A DNA stretch of 64,000 nt from assembly GCA_029641185.1 (NCBI GenBank), contig JAPWGK010000018.1, positions 1 through 64,000 of the forward strand. Reading direction: 5' to 3'. The translations under genes and the position numbers were made by a program. The first letter of the stretch is position 1. Each line of letters opens with the position of its first letter. The notes under the pieces are model-generated. The model had not been told where the DNA came from and did no database searches. It was given only the letters and a program-made list of their open reading frames with translations. Source of the stretch: Pseudofabraea citricarpa (Eukaryota > Ascomycota > Leotiomycetes > Helotiales > Dermateaceae). This document shows, piece after piece, positions 49,401 to 61,685 of this stretch.

Positions 49401-51005
49401 GCCTCGAGCCATGGGTTTTCAGATTTAGATTACAACCCCGCATCATGTGAAGTTTCGCACGTGCGAGTGTGCATCCCTGTAACTTGTTTGAAGGGAATAT
49501 ACTGATACAGAATTGAAGTGGTACCGGATTCAAAGGAGCTCTGGCACGAGGGTATTGCCATAAAAACGATGAAACTTGTGAGCAAGGGTGTCTTTGAAGA
49601 GGAGGCTATCCGTCAAGTTTTTCTGGCGGTTGCAGATAACCCGGGTTGCAGTGCAACACGCCGACTTAACGACAATATCTCGGATTTGAAGGCGCAGATT
49701 GCTGCAAATCAGCGAGGTATTAAATTGCTCGGAGAACTATGTGCGGTATACACACTTCAGCATGTTCAGTTCTATATGCATGCCATTCAACAAAATGCCG
49801 AGTTTGCGATCCGAGAGTTCCTGAAAAGGGCATATCAACAATTCGATGGGAAACCCCTCGAGGCTGTTGATTACTATGACGATGGAACTGCAGTCGTTGT
49901 TCGAATTACCATTGATCCAAAGACTGGTTCGGCAATTTTTGATTTTGAAGGCACTGGCGAGGAGACATATGGTAATATGAACTCCCCAGTGTCAATCACA
50001 TCTTCGGCAATAATGTATTCATTGAGATGCATGATCGATTCAGATATCCCTATGAATGAGGGTTGCTTGAGTCCCATTGACATCCGTATCCCGCGGCGTT
50101 CAATCCTTAACCCGTCCGCTTTTGTGGCAATATCCGGGTCGACTATCGCTAGTCAACGTGTCACAGATCTTATTTTGAGGGCATTTAAAGCATGCGCGGC
50201 ATCTCAGGGATGTGCAAATGCTCTTGGATGGGGCACAGGTGGAAAGGACCCCGACAATGGCAATGTTGTACCAGGATTCAACTATGGAGAATCGATTGGA
50301 GGAGGATCTGGTAAGTGCAACCCAAAGCGGAAAGTTCTTTGTATCTCGGTACTGCACAGCAACTGTCTATATGGGATTGTCATCAAGCCTTGAAGAACAG
50401 CAGCTGGTCCGGAATATTCCAAATCCTGTTCATTTTATTCTATCCTATAAGACCCTCTACTAATTTCATTCTCCGACAGGCGCTGGCCCCCATTGGCATG
50501 GCACTTCAGCTGTCCATGTTCATTCTACCAATACAAAGATCACCGATCCTGAAGTCATCGAGAAGAGAACGCCAGTTTTAGTAAAGAAATACCAAGTTAG
50601 GGAAGGCACTGGAGGCAATGGGCAATTTCGAGGTGGAAATGGCATCACCAGAGAAATCCAGGCACGAATACCCCTCAAATTTAGCATTTTGTCAACACGG
50701 CGCGTATATAGCCCTTATGGAATGGGTGGGGGTGAGGATGGTAGCATTGGCAAGAACTTCTGGATTCGTAAAGACGAAACTGGAGAAGTACACAAGGTCA
50801 ACATCGGTGGAATGGCTGTGGTGAAAGTCGCCCCAGGTGAAAGCATTGAAATCAACACCCCAGGTAAGAAGAGCTGCTGGTACTTACTGGAACACTATAC
50901 TGACTGGCCTGTGTAGGAGGCGGTGGTTGGGGCAAGCCGTTGGTAAGAGAAGTGGACGACGCGGTTCCTACTGGTATACGTCCAGTCCCTACTGGGTGTC
51001 GTTGA
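46432..51005 (+). CDS. 5-oxoprolinase/hydantoinase-type ATP-dependent hydrolase (HyuA-HyuB fusion)
   Basis: Cytosolic enzyme of about 1,285 residues in eleven exons; introns at 46,460-46,507, 46,728-46,779, 47,489-47,535, 47,707-47,756, 48,914-48,961, 49,033-49,083, 49,189-49,242, 49,375-49,518, 50,311-50,479 and 50,864-50,916. Summed exons divide by three. HyuA part (about 5-710): [48 protein letters not shown] and [13 protein letters not shown]. HyuB part (about 733-1,265): [82 protein letters not shown] and the glycine-rich GGGWGKPL near the end. The full-length fused form is typical of eukaryotic OXP1/OPLAH, which opens 5-oxoproline to glutamate using ATP; related enzymes act on hydantoins. 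The C-terminus is somewhat diverged, so the substrate may differ. The frame is intact. Confidence 0.9.
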
Positions 51006-51337
51006 AATGGAACTACCGAGAGTACTATAGTTATATTTAAGTTCGTACATCCACATGGAGCCAGGAAAGTCATGTATGAGTACCGGTAACATGTCCATGC
51101 TGTATTTAGATGGGCTGGGCGGTAACTAGCTATATATTTCAGTTAATACTTCAAATAGCATGTATCATATAGGTACTTGATACAGAGTTCCCCCATTTGG
51201 GCAGCCGGTTCCCGACACGTGACACGTACCAGCCACGCCACTAGCCGAATGTGAATGGTTGACAGCTCTTCCATTAAGCTCGGGTTTGACTACCTGCCTA
51301 CGAAAGTGCACCTCATCCTCACTGTTGATCAGCAAAC
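51006..51337. other. Intergenic region, oxoprolinase / CDC73
   Basis: Tandem-gene spacer of 332 bp holding the 3' flank of the oxoprolinase gene and the promoter of CDC73. A CACGTG-containing patch lies at about 51,215-51,232. Confidence 0.5.
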
Positions 51338-52659
51338 ATGACAAGCCAGGACTCAACGCAGGATCCCCTGCTACTCCTGCGACAGTCAATCGCGTCGGAC
51401 AGCACTGCAATCCCAACTAGGACCGAAGATGCCTCCTCCGCTTCCTCTGTTGACCTCAGCCTCGCCAGCGCAAACTTTCTACAATTCTCGTCGCCGCAAG
51501 TCGCAATCTCATTGACGACACCCACACGCTTCTTCTCGTCTGACCAGCCTGTAGACCTTCGCAGTATCTATTTCGCGTGGCTTAAGCGCGAGGTAGCTAT
51601 CCCGGAGTATAACGCCTCAGCGACAGCGCTGAACACCGAGCTGCGCGCAGAGGGAGGGGCTGGAGGACAGGTTCAGAATCTAGCGTTTGTAGAGCGGCTC
51701 GATCTGATAACTTGGCTGGAGGGTGCATCAGAAGAAAGTGAATACATCAAGCCATTGGCCTCGGACACGTCAAGTGCTGCCGCCTCGGCGCAGGTTGCCT
51801 CAGGTGCGGCAGGAGGTATCGCACCCGTCACTAGTGGTGCTGTAGGCAGGCAAGGGAAAAGCATCGATCCTAGACTAGTGGAGATATACAACGGGGAGAG
51901 ACGGATGGGAGACAGGAACAGTGTTTTGAGGGGAATCAAACCAACTGTATGTCTAAGACGATTTTTCGACAAGAATTTCAAAGCTAATTTGACTCCATCC
52001 AGGACTTTTCCCATGTAAGAAAGCTCGCTGCACCCTTCAATGCTCGCAAAACTACCCGGCCAGGCGCTACCAACCTACCAAACAATCCTGCTCTTGCATT
52101 GAACCAAAAACCTGTTCGCAGACCGGACCCGATTATACTCCTTTCACCTTCAGCATCCTCGCTTTTGCGTATGTCAAATATAAAATCTTTTCTTGAGGGT
52201 GGAACATACATTCCAGCCGACTCATCCAGTTCCACGTCTAGCTCATCGGCCTCCATTCTTCACATATCACGCCTGTTGCCTTCGATAGACAGTGCGCGGC
52301 CTATCCGTTTCATCATTGTGGACACACCAGAGCAGTTCAAACCTGAATACTGGTCACGCGTTGTGGCAGTTTTTACCACGGGTCAAATATGGCAATTCAA
52401 AAGCTATAAATGGCAACAGCCAACAGAGCTTTTTAGGCATACTTTAGGGGTGTATGTTGGATGGAGAGGAGATCAGTTGCCAGAGACGGTAAGAGGCTGG
52501 GGGCGGGGTGTGTTAAGCACACAGGTAGAGAAATGGAGCCCGGGTGCAGGTGCAGCAAGTCGTTGGCGAGATAGAGAGATTGTTGAGGGGATCTGGAAAT
52601 CTGTCGAGGATAATATGAGGAACAAGGGATGGAGGAGAGATTCAGGGCCAGCGGCATAA
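51338..52659 (+). CDS. cdc73: Cdc73, Paf1 complex subunit (parafibromin homologue)
   Basis: Nuclear transcription-elongation factor of about 421 residues in two exons (51,338-51,946 and 52,003-52,659; 56-nt intron). The N-terminal domain contains DPLLLLRQSI and RFFSSDQPVDLRSIYFAWL. The middle has the DPRLVEIYNGER and HVRKLAAPFNARK segments. The C-terminal Ras-like domain starts at PIILLSPSASSLLRMSNIK and holds FIIVDTPEQFKPEYW and FTTGQIWQFKSYKW. Cdc73 is part of the Paf1 complex with RNA polymerase II and supports histone modification during transcription. This is a conserved housekeeping gene, so the cluster on its left probably ends here. Confidence 0.95.
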
Positions 52660-55200
52660 GGTATGTTAATGAAATTTGTAGCACTCTGTACCCGGGCGTA
52701 ATCTGTATCGTGGGCTTGGCGTTGAGAAAATGGATGTGCTGGCTAAAGGTTAAAAAAGGTTGTAATAACTTTATGTAGAGGTGACCCCAAAATAGCAACA
52801 AGGTGTTTGCCCCAAGAAAAAACAGTTACTTGACTACAGCGTAGACCAGAAATGTCGCAGAAACAGGAGCCGTGGAGCTACGCTATAGCTATTAGAGCAC
52901 TAATCTTGTATTTCAAAGGAACAGCTCCTTGTAGGGTCCCACTATCGAGCCGAGGAAGTAGATGCCATTTTAACAACCAGTGAGTGTAGATTTATTGCGA
53001 GGATTAATGAAGTAATGATATAGTTTCTCGAATAGAGAGATAGTCCGAGTTCTTTGGCCAAGAAGAAAGAAATGGGCGGAGGTACAAAATTGGCTTGGGG
53101 AAGTTTTGCTATTCTCAATTAATTACCTCCCAAATGATGGTATGAATTTCACCGCAATGTGACCGAATTCCCGGCATATGTTTGCCCTTAACCCGCAGGC
53201 TGGGAGATTTGTTTCCTTTCCATCTCGGTGTTGTAGACTGAGAGCCTGTCGAACTGTCGTGGCTTATAGTCGAGTATCTGCCGACAATAGAAGTTATGAA
53301 ACCCACAGACTATTGAACTCTTGAAAGGATCAGCGCAGTACTTGCTATAGAAACAAGCTAGAGTGTTTTCTAGAAGAGCATAGGAAGCTGGAGTCGCCGG
53401 ATCGCGAGGAGAACAGGCTAAAGCACATGCATCCGTTTAGCGACACATTACTTTCTCTATCAAATTTTGTTTTTATTTCTACCCATGTCCTTAAGGGCAT
53501 CTTAGGGCCAATTGAGTAGGGGGTGCCATAGCATACTGTAATATGCAGCTCTGTAATTTTCACGTGTGCATTTAAGGGAGTAATTTGATAACACAAGACA
53601 CATAAGCTAGGAATTTTCGCACCTATAAACGATAGGCTCGGAAGAAACCCTAGCCTCCCCTAAAAGAAGAATTTCAGTAAATGAAACGCAGAAGATGCAT
53701 TACCTAGCTAGGCAGATAATGAACCGAGAAAGAAGCAGAAGATCCATCTGCCAACTAATATCTTTGCAATATGTCGTATAACCCCATCTTAGCACGGGCG
53801 TCTTAGCACGGAAGGAATTTCAAATAAGTGGCAGTGGCTCAAGGGACATTCTAAATGATTATATATCGTTGAAAACAGGGGCTTCATTCTCGTATTCTCT
53901 CGTCTTCTTCTCCTTGTATCTTGTGGCTTCTTTCGTTCTGCATCTGGGTGCTGCATCTGTTCTAAACCTCTCGTTATTCCCGTGGATATAATACCGCACA
54001 AGAAAGCAGACGCACCGGATAGTAAATATTCCATACACTATCAATCAATCAAATGCATACGTCAGTATGATATTCACTACAGCTGACCCAGGAGAACGGA
54101 TGGCCTCGGGATGGCCTATTTGCCTAACGGTAAATATAAAGCCTACATATATTAAAAATGGAATCCTTGCAATCTCTCTGAATAGATCGTGCCTCAATTG
54201 ACTTTTGTACCCTACAGCGAGCACGTCAAATTAGAGATCAAGAACCCCCTCGATCACTTCCTTTGGAGATGTATCGACAGTCTAGCTACAAATATGTTAT
54301 GGGTTGCTGTACAACCACACGCCATGATATATGATCTGGATGGCATCCTAACTAATATGACTGTTGATTCACTTGGCCGCATCACAGTGAGAATAATGCA
54401 TATCGAGCCTATCTTATCTGCATAGTCTGTCAAGCCAGTAAACTTGGTGGGTATACATTTTAAATTTAGTGCTTCCCTTCTCCTCCTTCCAAAACCACCC
54501 CAAATGATTCTTGATCAAGCACAGCATATGCCAACAGGCCCGATGAGACGACGGTGCTAGTCAAATCCGAGAATTTCCCAGCACCGCAACCCGAGCAAGA
54601 CATACTGGCATGCTGTACTATTTTTGTACTCACCAAGCTAGAGATTAATTGATTTTCTTTGCCGGGTTGATAACAGTCGTGGCTCCGTGCCTGCCTGAAG
54701 GTGGGTACAGAGAGGCTTTGTCTTCCTTGCTAAGACCGTGGATAATTACAAGACCTTGAAAGGCAAGTGCGCTACTATACTGGGACAAAGAATAATGGAT
54801 GGGAAAAAGGGTTCGTGGAAGCTCTCACGCCCCTTAGAAGGTCGCTTGCAACGGGCTCGCATAGGTCGACCAATGGACGAGCAAGCGAGCGATAGGCGGC
54901 GGGCTTAGGAGATGACGGGCGACAACGACGACTGGGCAGCAGCACGACCTGCTTGCTGTGTTAAGGTTCCATGTGTTCTCGTGTACATGCCTGCGGTACA
55001 TGTACCTCTGGACCTTCTGTGCTGGCTTGTTAAATTACGGTACGGGAGCAGAGGAGAGGATGTAGGTTTCCGCGACAGGCAGGTCTGGTCACTGGTTAGT
55101 GGTCACTGCTCACTGCCAACAACCCTGAGTGCGAGCTTCTAGAAGGAATCGGGAGGGCGAGGATGCAGGGGGTGGAAGTCGTGCGTGTCCACTCGGAAAT
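52660..55200. other. Gene-free intergenic stretch, left part
   Basis: About 2.5 kb of mixed composition with only short overlapping ORFs, none with recognisable domains or intron signals that join into a gene. Candidates such as 53,789-54,044 (minus) and 54,189-54,425 (plus) lack any family feature. A non-coding transcript or a small unknown gene cannot be excluded. Confidence 0.55.
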
Positions 55201-58200
55201 TAAGCCATGTGGTTGTGCCGGGGGATCTTTGGGGCCACGAGCACGCCTCGAACAGGGCCGAGGTTTGCTGTAGCCTGTATGAGGTTTGTGGTGTCATACA
55301 TACAGGACGGGATGGGATGGGATGGGATGGGATGGGATGCAGTTGCAGTTGCAACATGAGGATCTGCAGAGAAAGGGGGCGTCCCAAAGAAGAAGGATTC
55401 GAGAAGGAGAGCAACTTCCAAGGCTGAAAGAACGAATGAACGCGAGAAAGAGTGGATGGAGGTCGGAGGTCGGAGGTCGGAAGCTGGGGGAGGAGGAGGA
55501 GGAAGAGGGGGGGAAGAGGGAGAAGGAGAAGGAGAAGGAGAAGGAGAAGGGGGAGATGATACAGTGGTAACAGTACCCGCGCCCTGTTTCAGCCCTCTGC
55601 TGTAATGTACTGTACTGTACTGTGCTGTATAATGTGCTGCAGGAGTCTACTTGATATGTGATAATTATTATCATGGCGATGGCCCAAAAGGGAAGCCGAA
55701 GAAGGTGTGGTGGTGTGCAGCCTCCAGAGACTCAGATGCTGCAGGAGTGCACAGGACGGTTGCTATAGTCCAGTACCTGTCGAGCACATATAGCCTGCCT
55801 GCCTGCCTGCCTGCCCGCCTGCCCGCCGCCCGCCTGTTTCAGAGCCGGTGTGGGCCATCGTCATGTCATATACCTACTCTAGTCTCTACCTCTACTCATC
55901 GTCACGATCACGGTACGGAGGATTGAGCATCTCGGGACGCCCGCCATCGTACGGTGCTGTGAGTCTGTAGGGCCAGCAAGGCTGAAAATGAAACAATTGA
56001 TGTTCGTGCGGGCGAGGGCGGCTGACGACCATAATTTCCACTGCTTCCCAAGTCCCAAGTCCCAACAATCAAACTCCTCGTCGCTCGCTCGCTCAGATCA
56101 GCTCATCTCACCAGCCCCCCTGGCTAGCCCGCACACATGAGAAACTCGAAAGGGAGTTGTCATATTCTGAGCCATGCGGTGAGATCCCTGCGGTGGATTC
56201 TCACCAACGTGGCATCCCGGATGATGCGATGTTGCACGGAGAAAAAACGTGGACGCCACGAAGCTGAACTGCGGCGGGACGGTGCTGTACAGTAGAGGTA
56301 GAGGATGAAGAGAGCAGGTGAGAATAAGTGGTACTGACCGAATTAAATTTGAGTTGTGTGCGGTGAAGAGGAGATGCTTGACTGTACTCAATAATAATGC
56401 TGTATCGAGTCTATCGACCGACCGACCGACCGACCGACCGACCGGCCTCAACTTCAACTACCGTGAGCCAAGTACCCAAGTACCCAAGTACCCCGGGCTA
56501 GAGAATAATGATATAGCGATACAGTAACAATCATCCTACAGTAAGAATTTGTACACTTGACTGTCTATATCCTGTTATCCCCGTTATCCCGTGTGTCCCG
56601 TGAATCCCCGCTGCTCGACCCTTTTTCTTCTTCTTTTTCTCTCTTCCTCCCACCGACCTGACCTGTTGCTGACTCGCGCAGCCGGACCAAGGGCCGCCCC
56701 ATCTCTGTTGTCCCCCATCCTCGTCCTCGTCCTCGTCCCTCCCTTTCGGCACCGGCGCCTGCGTGATGTGATGTGATGTAGGTGATGTGTGTGATGGCGA
56801 TAGAGATGGAGATGGAGATGGAGATGGAGGGCTGAGATTGGCCAACGAAACATTGTGCGTCAAAGGACAGGCCTTTCAAACGGTGCCCCTACAGCACTGT
56901 ACGATACTGTCTTCATGCCTTCACTTCAGCCCATGGGCCATGCCTGCGAGGATTCCCCGGCCTTCTAGAAGCCCGCGGCAGAAGTCGATCGTCAAACTGC
57001 TTACTTCTGCTGACATGAGCATTGAGCAGACAGTCAAGGCCACGGGGCCGCTGTCACAGTGTCGCAGTGTCATGGTCATGGTCATGGTCATTATTGTCAT
57101 TGTCATTATTCATTATTTCCAGAGTTCAGTTAGCTTTGCACAAGCAGAGCGAGCTGACATGGATCTGGATTACGAAAAGCTAGATGATAGCACCACCACC
57201 ACCACCACCGTTGAAGAAGAACTCCTCTGGCTCCACGATCCATCCAGCCTTGGCCAAGTCGGGGCGGGCGCGAGGGAAAAACGTGGTGGTGCTGTGGATT
57301 GCTTGTTTCCGCTTTCTGGACTCTGGACTCTGGACTCTTCTTCTTCACTCACTCACTCACTTGTGGCAGGAAAGGCGAGCAAGATCATCGGAAAGGTGGA
57401 GACCATCATCCGTCAAACATGTGGTGCCGACACTTGACAGCCAGCATTGATTTTTTGGGCTGTGAAAGATTGCATCACGACCAAGCAATGAAACATGCCA
57501 GGACAAGGCGCCTTTTTTATCTGGCCTCACTAGGATGGCATCTACCAGAGTGTCGGAAATTGTCGGTTTTCGAGCAAGAAAGCGAGCATATTACAGTGCA
57601 GTGCAGTGCAGTGCAGTACAGAACAGTAGTAGGCCTAATGGAGATACGGAAATACAGTAGGTTGAGTAGAGTAGAGTACCGTACGTAGCCTGTAGGCGAT
57701 TATGGTTGCGAGCAAGAAAGATCGATCAGTCGCTGTCGGTTCACACTCCCGTCCTTCCTGCTGAAGAACAAATCTTCATTTCTTTTCATTTCACTTCTTC
57801 ATCCCAGTCCCGACTCCCGACTCCCGACTCCCAAGTGATGGATGCATCATCGTCATATTTTGTTGTTCAGCAGGCCGTTTCATAGTTGAGGTGTGTTGCA
57901 GGATCAGCATCCAAGGCCGCGGCTTCTACGAACTTTGGAAGCTTCGACGGCTTCGATTGGCAGGAGCGGAGAACGAGGAGCGGGCCAGGGGAGCAACTGT
58001 AGCACTGTAATCAGTGTAGGGTAATGTAAAAATATGGCCCTACAGGCTGCTGTACTGTACTGTAATCTCCACCACCACCAGCAGACTTTTTTTCTTTCTT
58101 TTTTTCGCTCCCTCCTCTCTCTCCTCTCTTGCTCCCTCCACTCAGTCCAGTCCGATCCAATCCAGTCCACTCAACCCCCCAAGTTCCCAACAGGGACCAG

Positions 58201-59265
58201 GGACACCGACCACGACCACGACCACGACCACAACCATAAACCACGACAGGGACAGGGACAAGGACAGGGACAAGGACAGGCCAGGGGCACGCGGTATGAC
58301 ATCCTTGTCGCCACATGCGCAGAAAAGCCCGCAGATCTGTACTCAGCACAAATCTCGTGGGATTCAAGCTAGCCGTCCTCAAGCGTCCTAGGCTCCGCTC
58401 CGCTCCCTCTCCCTTGACGGCAAGGAAACGTGTTTTGGTCGTCTGACGAAAGACAAGACAAGACCAGACCAGACCAGACCAGACCAGACAAGACACACAC
58501 GGCCACACACAAACCGCAAAAGCAACTCGCTCACAGCCTACGGAGTACAGTACAGCCTACGGTACAGTGAGTGATACAGGACAGTCCAAGCCCATCACCA
58601 GCAAAGCTCCAGCTCCAGCTCCAGCTCCAGTTCCAGCTTCCCAGAACCAGCCAGGCACCTGTGACCAGTGACCAGTGACCACTCACACCTCACACTTCAC
58701 ACCTCACATCTCACACCCGCCCACCACCAACCACCAACCACCAACCACCTCCTCCAGTGAACCATACCAACTGCCAGGGCCAGCCGGAGCCACCTGCCCG
58801 AACTCCAGGAGGTGAGCCCTTGCCCGGCAGTAATAATATAGCACACGGCATTGCAGCGTGTTGTGTGTCTTGGAGTCTTGAGTCTGGCAGCAAGCAAGCA
58901 AGCAGCACCCAACCCAACACTCCCAACACACCCACCACCAACTGAGCATCGCACACACACACGCACTCACGCACTCACGCACTCACCCTACCCTACCCTA
59001 CACCTACCCTCCCTACCTCACACACCAGCCCAGTCCAGTCCAGTGCCCACTCACCCGCCAGCCTGCCAGCCAGCCTGACTTACCGACCCCGACACCGCCG
59101 CAGGTGTGGATCGCTTTGCATTCACTCATTATCCTAATCGTCGCTCCGTCGGCGCCTGAGAGGTCAGAGTAGCGTGCAAGGGTTTCTTGTTCTGTCTGTA
59201 CTATTCTCAGGCACGGAGGTGCTCGTCAAACAATCTCTCTTCTCCTCTGACCACTACTAATTTTG
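55200..59265. repeat. Microsatellite-rich upstream region of flbA
   Basis: At least a dozen short tandem repeats lie within 4 kb: GGGAT units at 55,309-55,339; GGAGAA at 55,519-55,550; TGTAC at 55,606-55,624; GCCT at 55,793-55,816; CGAC at 56,415-56,443; GTACCCAA at 56,466-56,492; GAGATG at 56,802-56,828; CAGTG at 57,594-57,617; CACGAC at 58,212-58,232; GGGACA-type at 58,249-58,280; AGACC at 58,459-58,490; CTCCAG at 58,606-58,632; CACTCACG at 58,962-58,985; CCCTA at 58,987-59,002. Open frames here are low-complexity products of these repeats. The last 700 bp are C-rich and pyrimidine-rich and may be the long 5' leader of flbA. No gene is supported. Confidence 0.7.
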
Positions 59266-61685
59266 ATGGCTCACCAACCCTCAAATTCTTCCACTACCAC
59301 CAGCACCATCCCTTCTGCCACCAATACCACCGCAGCTCTTGCTTCTCCGGCCACCTCCACCACGACGACCACCACCACAACGACGACAACAACAACAGCA
59401 GCCTCAACTCCTCCTACCCACAACCCTCCTTCGCTCAACACACCGACGACACACCTCGCCGACCTCAAGCAGCCCATCACCACAACCAGCGAGTCTGCCC
59501 CCCTCTCCAAACGGGACACCTTCCTTCCCACCCACGCCGCGAGAGACTCTCTCTTCCTGCACTCCGACAACCATCGGCGTCGACTCTCGACCCAATCGAC
59601 CTCGCCTTCGAGATTGAATCGCACGGGAAGCCTCTTCTCGCTGGCATCCTTGGCTCGTGAAGGTGTGAACGCTCTTGCAAGCTTATCCGAGCCCACATTG
59701 AGAGGTCGGTCGTCGTCCAGCAACTTATCTCGAACGATCGCCAATCCCTCCCCGCTCTCCACCAGCAACAGCGTGAACAGCAGCGACCAGACGGGTCCTG
59801 ACCATTCTCGCGGAGCCAGCGACGTCACAACAAACATCCCTCCCGGCAGGTTGCCCTCCAGACCCACAGAGGCATCGTACAGTCAGCGGCCGCCGCTGCA
59901 CGAGACAAACCCCCCGTCCCAGCCATATTCGTCGACCTCAGCAGATACCCCGCCGCAGAAGATTGCTTTCAAGCCCCAGGGGAACTATAACAAGATGCAT
60001 CAAACGTCCTCGCGCTTATTGCGCATGACTTCGGATGACAGGCCGTTCACAAGAGTATATATCTTCCCCGCGAGTACGTAGACTTAGTTACTGATCTACC
60101 CCCAGGACTTCAAAGACCTGTTTGCCACATTAGTAGTCAGTCTGCCGTTAGCACCGCACCGAGTACGCTTGACGCGGATAGACCACTCGTTTCTCTCAGA
60201 AGAAGCTATCAACAATCTCGGCTCTCTGAAGTTCTCCCAGTCCAATCGCATGCCTGACCCAAAGGATCCCTCTCGCATTGTCACAACGACAACCACCACC
60301 ACCTTCTCCATGGCCCGTGAGATGGCACGTTCCGTGTGCCAGCGCTTTTTGGACGCAAGATTCATCGAGTCGGCTGACGGAAAGCAGGCCAGGGAGTTCA
60401 CCATGAAAGGTTCGGTCTGGCAATTGACGCCGAAGGGCATACATGTTTTGGAGCGGTTTTGTTCAAAGAATGGCATCCAGCAGAAGCACGTAAATGACTT
60501 GGTTAACTCGCCAAAGAACACAATGCAATTGGTCATTTTGGAGAGAGATTCTACCACTGATAAGCTTTCTTCGGATCGCAGCACCATTGAGGTCATTTTC
60601 AGACGATTTATAGGTACGAACGGGCCAAATATCAAGAGTAGCACGAGCTCAGCAGACTCGGACTCGTTGAGTGAGTACAAAGACGGCATTGCGGGAGTCA
60701 AGATGGCCAATGAGCGCAAGGTCGGATCTCCTCCTCGGGCTGTCTACCAAACGTTCACTGGAAAGGCGGCAACTGATTGGCTAATGGACTGCTGCACCAC
60801 CGTCGAACGAAGGGAGACCACGGAGATCGCGTCACATTTCTTGGACCAAGAATTAATATGGTGTGTGCAACCCGACCGGGCCTATGTTGCTCAGGTTTCT
60901 CAAGGCGACAAGGAGAAGGAGAAGGAGGTGCGGTTTCACCCTACGAAGCATGCCATCTACCAGATGACACAGAAGGGCAAGGATGTGATCAGCATGATCA
61001 ACCGGGAACGAACATCAGAGAGTGATTCTGCCGCAGGATCCACTGTTTCCTCCAGAGCAGGTGTATCGCGTGACTCCAACACGCAAAAGCTGGACAAAAT
61101 CCTCAACGATGCTGCGCTGCGTCTCCTCTTCCGAGAAAATCTGAGGGATACACATTGCGAGGAGAATTTATCCTTCTACCTGGACGTGGACGAGTTCCTG
61201 AGGGCTTGTCGGCTCGCTATCAAGATGGTGTCTCCTCGAAGCGGCAAAGGCCAGATCCAAGGGTTAGACTCCATAAAAGAAACCATGGCCTCCGCCTACG
61301 GAATATACAATGCTTTCTTGGCCCCTGGGTCTCCTTGCGAACTCAATATCGACCATATGCTGCGGAACCAGTTAGCGACTCGCATGACTAAAGCCGTCGG
61401 CCAAGATGCCGCCATGATTGACAGTCTCCGAGAGGTCACCAAGCTCTTCGAAGAAGCTCAGCTCTCTGTCTTCAAATTAATGGCCAGCGTAAGTTGGAAG
61501 AGATGTGTGGGCCCTAGGAAAACCTACTGACAAGAATTTAGGATTCGGTGCCAAAATTTATGAAGAGCGTGAAATACGAACAGACGCTGAAAAATTACGA
61601 TTTTGATTCCATTGCAGGGTCCAGTCAACAGCCACGGATGCGAACAAATCTTCCTGAACGCAGCATGAGCCGGTCCAACCGATAG
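59266..61685 (+). CDS. flbA: FlbA-type RGS protein (DEP-RGS, G-protein signalling regulator)
   Basis: Regulator of G-protein signalling of about 771 residues in three exons: 59,266-60,054, 60,106-61,488 and 61,542-61,685. The first 255 residues are disordered and Ser/Thr/Pro-rich, with a run of 13 Thr. The conserved part starts with RLLRMTSDDRPFTRDFKDLFATLVVSL. Two DEP-type regions follow, about residues 285-385 (MARSVCQRFLDARFIES) and 478-560 (FTGKAATDWLMDCC, ELIWCVQPDRAYV). The RGS domain spans about 592-740 (LDKILNDAALRLLFREN, HCEENLSFYLDVDEF). FlbA/Sst2-type proteins speed GTP hydrolysis on a G-alpha subunit; in Aspergillus FlbA restrains growth signalling and permits conidiation and sterigmatocystin production. 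The start is the ATG at 59,266. Confidence 0.93.

Noticed and set aside
56787..57437. 216-residue ORF with Asp-Gly repeats upstream of flbA
   Set aside because: Its start is a GAGATG microsatellite translated in one frame; no domain, and other frames on both strands are open for the same reason.
58011..58508. 165-residue minus-strand ORF
   Set aside because: Low-complexity product of AGACC and CACGAC repeats without recognisable features.
58987..59002. CCCTA repeat as a telomere-like tract
   Set aside because: The unit has five bases and few copies, and lies inside a field of unrelated microsatellites; fungal telomeres are usually TTAGGG.
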